Shown here: positions 58,493-64,000 of the stretch, piece by piece
Layout of the letters: each line of letters opens with the position of its first letter
Numbering within the stretch: the first letter of the stretch is position 1
Source of the DNA: Rehmannia glutinosa
Taxonomy: Eukaryota; Streptophyta; Magnoliopsida; Lamiales; Orobanchaceae
Direction of reading: 5' to 3'
Assembly (NCBI GenBank): GCA_016081115.2
Contig: JABTTQ020003017.1
Location: 124,001 to 188,000, forward strand
DNA length: 64,000 nucleotides
Program-made: the position numbers and the translations under genes
The notes under the pieces: generated by a model
The model's input: only the letters and a program-made list of their open reading frames with translations
What the model was told of the DNA's origin: nothing
Databases searched by the model: none

Positions 58493-58670
58493 CCTAGGTA
58501 TGGAATCGTAAGAATCGGAGGAGGTAAAACCTGAAAAGAAAAAAGTAAGGGGTGGGTATATTTGGGAAGTTCAGACCGGTCGGGTAGATTAGTGATAGGG
58601 TGGTATTTTGTCTTTTTTTTTAAAAAAAATCATGGTATTTTTGTGTAATTTCCTCAATTTTATATGACAT

Positions 58671-59179
58671 CTTATACTTACATTGGTGGAGGCATGGGGC
58701 TGAACGTGGGGCCTCACCCTCTCTTTTTTTAAGAAAAATTAATTATCCTAAGAATTTTTTTATAAATTATCCGTGACATCATTTTCGTGTATTGGCCTAC
58801 TCGATATTTTTCCAACTCGCAATTGTATACTTACATAATTATATAATCAATTCTTATTGTATATCTAAAGAAATATTTTATACACGGTGTGTGCAAATCA
58901 TCTGGATCTAAAACAATCATGATTGAGAATTTTTATTTCAACCCCAATCAAATATTTCTTTAATTTCATTTCCATTTTGCTATTTCAACTCGAAGTATTG
59001 ACAATGTTGGGAACAACAACAAATTAAAACAAGATATCGCCGAACCGACGAATAGTTATATATACATGCCACGATTAAATATTGATCTTTTTTTACATAA
59101 ATGAAAATATATAAAAGAAAGGAAAAGTTCGATCACAAGCCGATCAGGTAGCAAAGGAAAAATAATACAAAATGTCGGG
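58671..59179. other. Intergenic, no gene seen
   Basis: Nothing recognised. Confidence 0.45.
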
Positions 59180-60790
59180 AAGAACCACAAAAATAACTTA
59201 AAAATGCAACTTAAGTGAAGGGCATTGCCTCAAGGATTTTCGAGTGATATTGTCATTTGTTATTTTTGCATGTGCTCGAGTATCGTTTTGATGATCGATG
59301 TATCTTATGGAATGTCGACAGGATCCTCGAGCTACAATGTCCATATTCTTCATGACTTCCGATGGAGTATTGAGTGAATGACAAGCGAGTAGTTGAAGAG
59401 TCACCTAGCTTGGTCTTTAAAGCGTCGATTTGTCTTGTTCTTCATCTTGCTCTTCATCGTCCGCCATATCGAACCACCTCTTTGGGGCTATTGCGGCTTA
59501 TGACTTGAAAAAGCTCCCCACAAGTTTAGTCGAGTTAAAACTTTCAGAAGGATGACTAGGTTTTAACACGTAATTACTAATCAAGGTTCTTGATATTCAC
59601 GGTCTCAATAGCCTTATTTAAGTCGGCCTTCTTCTTGTCAACTAACCGATCAAAGATGCCGATTATGAACAATATCGATGGTTGAGGTTCGTAGACCACC
59701 AACGACGCTCCTTATTTCCTTGAGCATCTTTATCAAGCTCCTCAATGATATCGAACGAGTTCGGGTCGCAATACCCAATATAGAAGCTCCATTTTCCCGG
59801 TTGTCTTTCGAGAGCCGTCCCTTTTTATTTTTTACTTGTACCCAAGTTTCACCCACCTCCTTATCCTTACAGTCCCGAGATCTCCTCAAAGATCGAATGA
59901 CCAATAGATCGACTTCTATCCCGAATGTCCCCTTCCAACTCGAACCTCGTGCGTTGTGGACTTGCGACATTTATTATTATTTGTGACCCACAATCCCGGC
60001 AATGCACACAAAAATCTGGAATATGTTCATAAATCAATAGACACAAAGGATCGTATTCAACTCTTTTCAACCATTATGCTCTCTGCGAAGGAGCACTAAG
60101 ATCCATTTCGACAAGAACCGCACGAAATGACCAACCTGCCGTGTGGGATTTACCATCAATTTGAATCGGCGTTCAATGGCACTTGCTAGTTTCATAATCA
60201 GCGATGGTGCCAATGTTCCGACTATATAAGCTCATATACCGAACCCATACCGAGCCTTGGGGCGTATTGATGTTATACGGGTTGAAGTCCGTGATCCGAT
60301 TCATGGGCGTATTGAGCACAGAGATAAATTCCATGCGGACTTTTGAAAAATGCGACTACGCTCATTCAAATCCGCAAATTGGATGTTGTAATACCCTTTG
60401 CCGGTGGATTTGACATTCCATGCCGATGCCAATTTATTCCCGAGATCTGCCCGTACAAAGCGGTTTGGTGCCCTTCGAGTATATCACTCGCCGATTAAAG
60501 AATTTTTGAGTTCGTTGATATATATCCTCGTCCATCGTATTGGAGAAATACTCACCCTTTTTTGGCTTGGAGGATTCCTCGGGCGAGATGGTTTGAGCAA
60601 ACGGGCGTTTGTTTGTTGTCCAAGATTCTCAATGTGCATTGTTGCTCGTCGAGGTTGGGGTATTGCGATTCCCGGAAGGTCAATACATGGTTGTGAAAGG
60701 TTGTATCCTTCATTTCATCCAACTTTAAAAGGCATATCCCCATGCGGATGTGATGAAAAGTCGGGGTTAGGGTTTAACCTAACCCTCCCA
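59180..60790 (-). pseudogene. LINE ORF1 pseudogene (DUF4283 plus zinc-knuckle type)
   Basis: Minus-strand fragments in at least three frames, in the order expected for plant L1-type ORF1. First come GYYNIQFADLNERSRIFQKS and FNPYNINTPQGSVWVRYMSL (DUF4283). Next are FRAVLVEMDLSAPSQR and KRVEYDPLCLLIYEHIPDF, then CVHC at the zinc-knuckle position with the closing His replaced, and later GETWVQVKNKKGRLSKD. At 59355-59300 MKNMDIVARGS may be the beginning of the ORF2 endonuclease. ORF2 itself (reverse transcriptase) is absent to the left. Such ORF1 proteins bind RNA; this copy is dead. Confidence 0.65.
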
Positions 60791-61599
60791 TAAACTCTTG
60801 TCGTCAAGTGTTGTGGATATTTTCAGAGGAGAGCGAACCTCCAAAGTGATGGACTAAATCTAGGTGAGGGTTTGGATCGATCTACCCGTTGACTTAAAAA
60901 ATGAAGGGATGTGATTAATTGGCTAATTATTTCTTAATTTTTGCTGATTTTAGGGACAAGATTGTAATTTTTGTAATTCAAATTAGTGGTCATTGATTTT
61001 ATTGAAAGATTCAGGATTTTTGTGGCGGGAACTTTGTTTTTTCCCAAATATTTTTAAATAGGAGTTCTTTTTCTTTGCGAGCGTCAAATAATGCATATTT
61101 AGTTATTTTGTTGTCAGCATTTCAAATAAGATATAATTGTGACATATGTAGTTAGCACTACACCGCATCAGGTTCAATATAATGTACATTTAGTTATGAA
61201 AATGAGATCTTTTGGAAATTATAAAAATGAGATGTTACGTAATTCTTTGAGTATTTCGTTATTCACACAATGCATAGATAGTTTCTAGAAAACATCGACG
61301 TTTTGCATAATCGGTTATCTTGTACTACATATTAGTTTTTCTGATAGATTTTAGGATAAGCATATTTAGTTGAGTTTTGTTGCATATTTTCTCGAACTGT
61401 TTATTCGTTATTTCTGTCAAGGACATTGGTCTTTTTAAAATTGATCTCATTTTCTTGATCAATGAATTCAATATTTTGGGAGATTATCAGAGAAAGAGAT
61501 TTGGTTCCATTTTTGCCTAACTTGTGTTAATATATCCTTATATTGATTAATATATTTTAATATATTTTTATCCATTAAATCATATTAATAGTGGGGAGA
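60791..61599. other. Intergenic, possibly LINE 5' leader
   Basis: No coding similarity. The part next to 60790 may belong to the LINE 5' UTR, but nothing shows it directly. Confidence 0.35.
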
Positions 61600-62955
61600 T
61601 CCATGTGACCCTTGATCTTATATATATATGGACAATGAGACAATGGACTCATCTCAACCTTTCTTTATCTATATATCAATGGCTAAGATAAATAGGGTTA
61701 AAATTATATTAAACATTTAATTGAGGGCAAATAAAGGGTATAATTGTCAAAAACAAACATGTGGGGACCATCCAAATATGAAAATCAGTTATTAAGGGGA
61801 AAAGAAAATCACGTGGGAGAGAAAAATCGCGATGGAGAAAATCACGCATGTCTTTGCTGCGTCTTGATATGTTGTACACTTATCAATGATATGTTGTATA
61901 CTTACGTACACTATTTTGCTTGGTAGGTTTAACATAATTTTACCCGTATATTAAAAATAGTCAAATAAAAACATGTGGGGAATGATGAATTAAGGAATCA
62001 TTTAGAGAGAGAATCACGCTCATTAACATGTGAGACCGTGGAATAATAAATCAATTATAGAGAGAGAGAAAATCACGATCATTGTTGTCTTGTGTATTTA
62101 AGATATATCCGATGTATACTTAACACTATTTTCTTTGTATATGTAATATAATTTTCTTTGCATATTAAAATGACCAAACAAAAAATATAAGTATACAACA
62201 AAACACATATAAGTATACAACAAAACAAACATATAATTATACATCAAAAAACATAAGTACACAACAACATAAATACATACATAAAAATTAACTACTTATA
62301 CTGACAAAACACATCTAAGATCTAAGTATACATGAAAAACATATAAGTATGCATCAATCCTCATCGCCTCCTCGTAGGCCCTCATTTTCCATGTCAAGAT
62401 CGTCTTCTTCACAAGGTCGATGGGCTCGGAATAAACATAATTACAATTTACCTCAAACACTCACCTAGAATAATTTTAAGGTGGTTTTGTTCATATTCAC
62501 TACTTATTAAGGTGCTAGTATGAAATTTTACCTCAATCATCATGATGCAAACAACTTACATGAATCTTTTAATATTCTGCGAGCATGTATGTAAAGTGTG
62601 GATATTATCAACACGTGTCGGAAGATAATTCCATTATACAGATCAATCATGCTTATAAACAATGTTCTAAAGAAGGCGTGCATCTGGACAAAGAACTAAA
62701 CATGGATTCAAAGGCATTTGTACTAAGACCTCCGCCTCGTGCATAACTTAGGTTCTATTTTTTGATGAGAATGGAATCAACATATTGAGAGACAAAAATT
62801 ATAATGATGCCCTTTTCAAATTTAAAATAAATCAAAAATATTTATTAAATTGAGTAAATCTCAACCATCTAAAATTCTGATTTGTGGCGGAATGAGTGAC
62901 ACTTGTCTCACTCTCAATTATCGGGCCTTAGTTTGATCCTATTCCTATATATATA
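61600..62955. mobile_element. Possible further (TA)n-bounded inverted-repeat element
   Basis: (TA)n near 61620 and 62945, with GAGACAATGGACTCATCTC on the left and GAGTGACACTTGTCTCACTC on the right, weakly inverted. The interior has repeats of ATATAAGTATACAACAAAAC (62180-62350). The layout resembles the elements at 5394-17042, but the arms are too diverged for certainty. Confidence 0.35.
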
Positions 62956-63545
62956 TAATCTGAGATAAAAGTTTTTGAGTAATGACACATAATGAGGTAA
63001 AGTAATGACACAAAATATTCTCGCTTAGAGTTTGTATAAGTTGGTATTGCATTGAATTTATATGGTGGACACTTATATCGGTTTGACACTTATGTGCAGG
63101 TTTTAAGCGTGGATCGCTGTCAATTTACACGATGACTAACTAGGGTAACCTGTCTACCCTTAGGACAAGTCAGACAAAGTCCAAAGTTTGGTTTAAACAA
63201 AAATGAGAAAAAAAAGAAGAAGCACAAAAACAACATGAAATTGAGCCCAATTACATTAATTTGGTAATAAACCAACGACTAATTATGCCAAAAAATATAT
63301 ATGAATAAAAGATAAAAAATAAAAACAAATTTATTGGTTCAAGATTCCACAAATTGGTGAACCACTGGCATCGAATCCCACCAACCCAGTTGCCTAGGAA
63401 AGCACTAAAGCAGATAGAACAAGTTAAGTAGTACTGTGAATATTGATCAAGTTTCTATTCGATCTCTATATCAATTAGATCACACGAACCTAAGTGGTCA
63501 TAAATATTTATTCCCATTTTAGCCCTCCAGTGTTCTTGCAAAAAA
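62956..63545. other. Upstream region of the HIPP-like gene
   Basis: No element seen. The promoter cannot be located by eye. Confidence 0.4.
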
Positions 63546-63652
63546 ATGGCAAAAGAAGAGAAGAAAGCTGAAGTTATAACAGCAGTTTACAAAGCATACC
63601 TGCATTGCCCAAAATGTGCACACGACATTCAAAAGCCTCCTCAGAATCCCAG
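63546..63652 (+). CDS. First exon of a heavy-metal-associated (HIPP-like) protein, partial
   Basis: ATG at 63546 gives 35 codons plus two bases: MAKEEKKAEVITAVYKAY, then LHCPKCAHDIQK. This is the first strand and the metal-binding CxxC loop of an HMA domain (consensus hydrophobic-x-Met/Leu-x-C-x2-C). A GT donor follows (CCCAG, then GTGGTC), where HIPP-type genes commonly have their first intron. The remainder of the HMA domain and any C-terminal isoprenylation box lie beyond the window. Family members bind Cu, Zn or Cd and act in metal homeostasis and stress. The KPPQNPR end is unusual for the family (normally Leu-rich before the intron), so decay or a different splice site is possible. Confidence 0.7.
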
Positions 63653-64000
63653 GTGGTCTTTTTTCCCTTTAAAGTAATTATATCTTGCTCCAAATTAATG
63701 CTGCTTAATTATATTTGTATGTACTTTGTGAATCATTAACAATATTTATATTAAAGATTATGATAAACAGATATTTTAGGAAAATTTCGTTTCTTAACCC
63801 ATTTTTGGGTTCTGGGACAAAGCCAATGGGCTGACGGCCGGCGGAGGCCCAGACCCGTAACTATGGTAAATTAAATCAATAAAATATAAATATTTGGTGG
63901 GCTAAATTTTAAAATAAAATATACATATAAAAATTGAGTTTTCAGAAAATTTGGGGAGCTAAAGCCCCCACCTTTTGGAAAGGTGAAGGAAACGCCCAAG
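63653..64000 (+). other. Presumed intron of the HIPP-like gene with a transposon fragment
   Basis: After the GT donor the sequence is AT-rich. From about 63800 it holds GCCGGCGGAGGCCCAGACC and GGGGAGCTAAAGCCCCCACC, words also found in the hAT MITE family at 6358 and its fragment near 2190. A MITE therefore seems to lie in this intron and runs off the window. Confidence 0.4.

Larger units (their letters stand above)
56679..58670. mobile_element. Deleted MULE derivative, copy B
   Basis: Starts abruptly at the LTR end with TTGTTGTTTAATACTGTTTC, equal to copy A from about 34217. It contains the transposase N-terminal frame (56752-57009, + strand), the ULP1-like exon (57293-57515, - strand), an A-rich spacer, unassigned sequence instead of the PPR fragment, and the same terminal stretch (TCATGG-ATTTTTGTGTAATTTCCTC). 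The left end is missing because the retrotransposon inserted here, or because of a later deletion. Confidence 0.65.

Noticed and set aside
59678..59986. Plus-strand open frame of 102 codons
   Set aside because: Antisense of the LINE ORF1 remnant, which has recognisable motifs on the minus strand.

Overview
This is plant nuclear DNA, most likely from a eudicot. The sequence is AT-rich, the one complete gene is an intronless AHL transcription factor, and the rest is mostly nested plant transposable elements: Sirevirus-type copia retrotransposons, MULEs with a ULP1-like domain, hAT, Tourist and foldback MITEs, tRNA-derived SINEs and LINE remnants. I cannot name the species. Only two host genes are supported. 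One is an AT-hook nuclear-localized protein similar to Arabidopsis AHL23 (CDS 39004-39828, + strand). The other is the first exon of a heavy-metal-associated (HIPP-like) protein entering the right edge (63546-63652, + strand). Layout, left half: 1-5.4 kb holds small repeats, namely a long-TIR MITE (1451-2156) and a tandem SINE pair with a triplicated target site (3987-4254). From 5.4 to 17.0 kb, three related (TA)n-bounded inverted-repeat elements lie end to end, each filled with short tandem repeats. The middle one is split by a complete minus-strand LTR retrotransposon (6934-14769) with a perfect 5-bp target duplication. That element has gag and a downstream extra gene but no pol. From 17.0 to 33.0 kb is a MITE-rich stretch. 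It contains hAT elements with 8-bp target duplications (17682, 24264, 27035), a SINE with 15-bp duplications (18469), a LINE RNase H remnant (19738), a 1.94-kb foldback (20793-22730), a long-TIR MULE with a 9-bp duplication (25065) and a Tourist MITE with TTA duplications (26574). Layout, right half: 34.06-35.95 kb and 56.68-58.67 kb are two direct copies of a deleted MULE carrying a transposase N-terminus and, convergently, the last exon of a ULP1/C48 protease. The first copy also carries a PPR gene fragment. Between them lie a SINE (37935), the AHL gene, a 343-bp MITE (41303) and a 14-kb plus-strand Sirevirus-like element (42727-56678). That element has a truncated 5' LTR, decayed gag-pol, and a 5-kb downstream region that starts with its own promoter-like leader. 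From 59.2 to 60.8 kb is a minus-strand LINE ORF1 pseudogene. Gene relationships: the AHL and HIPP genes are unrelated and independent. Everything else is transposon-derived, and the order of insertions can be read from the nesting. Many single-base indels between repeat copies mean reading frames inside repeats should be treated with caution.
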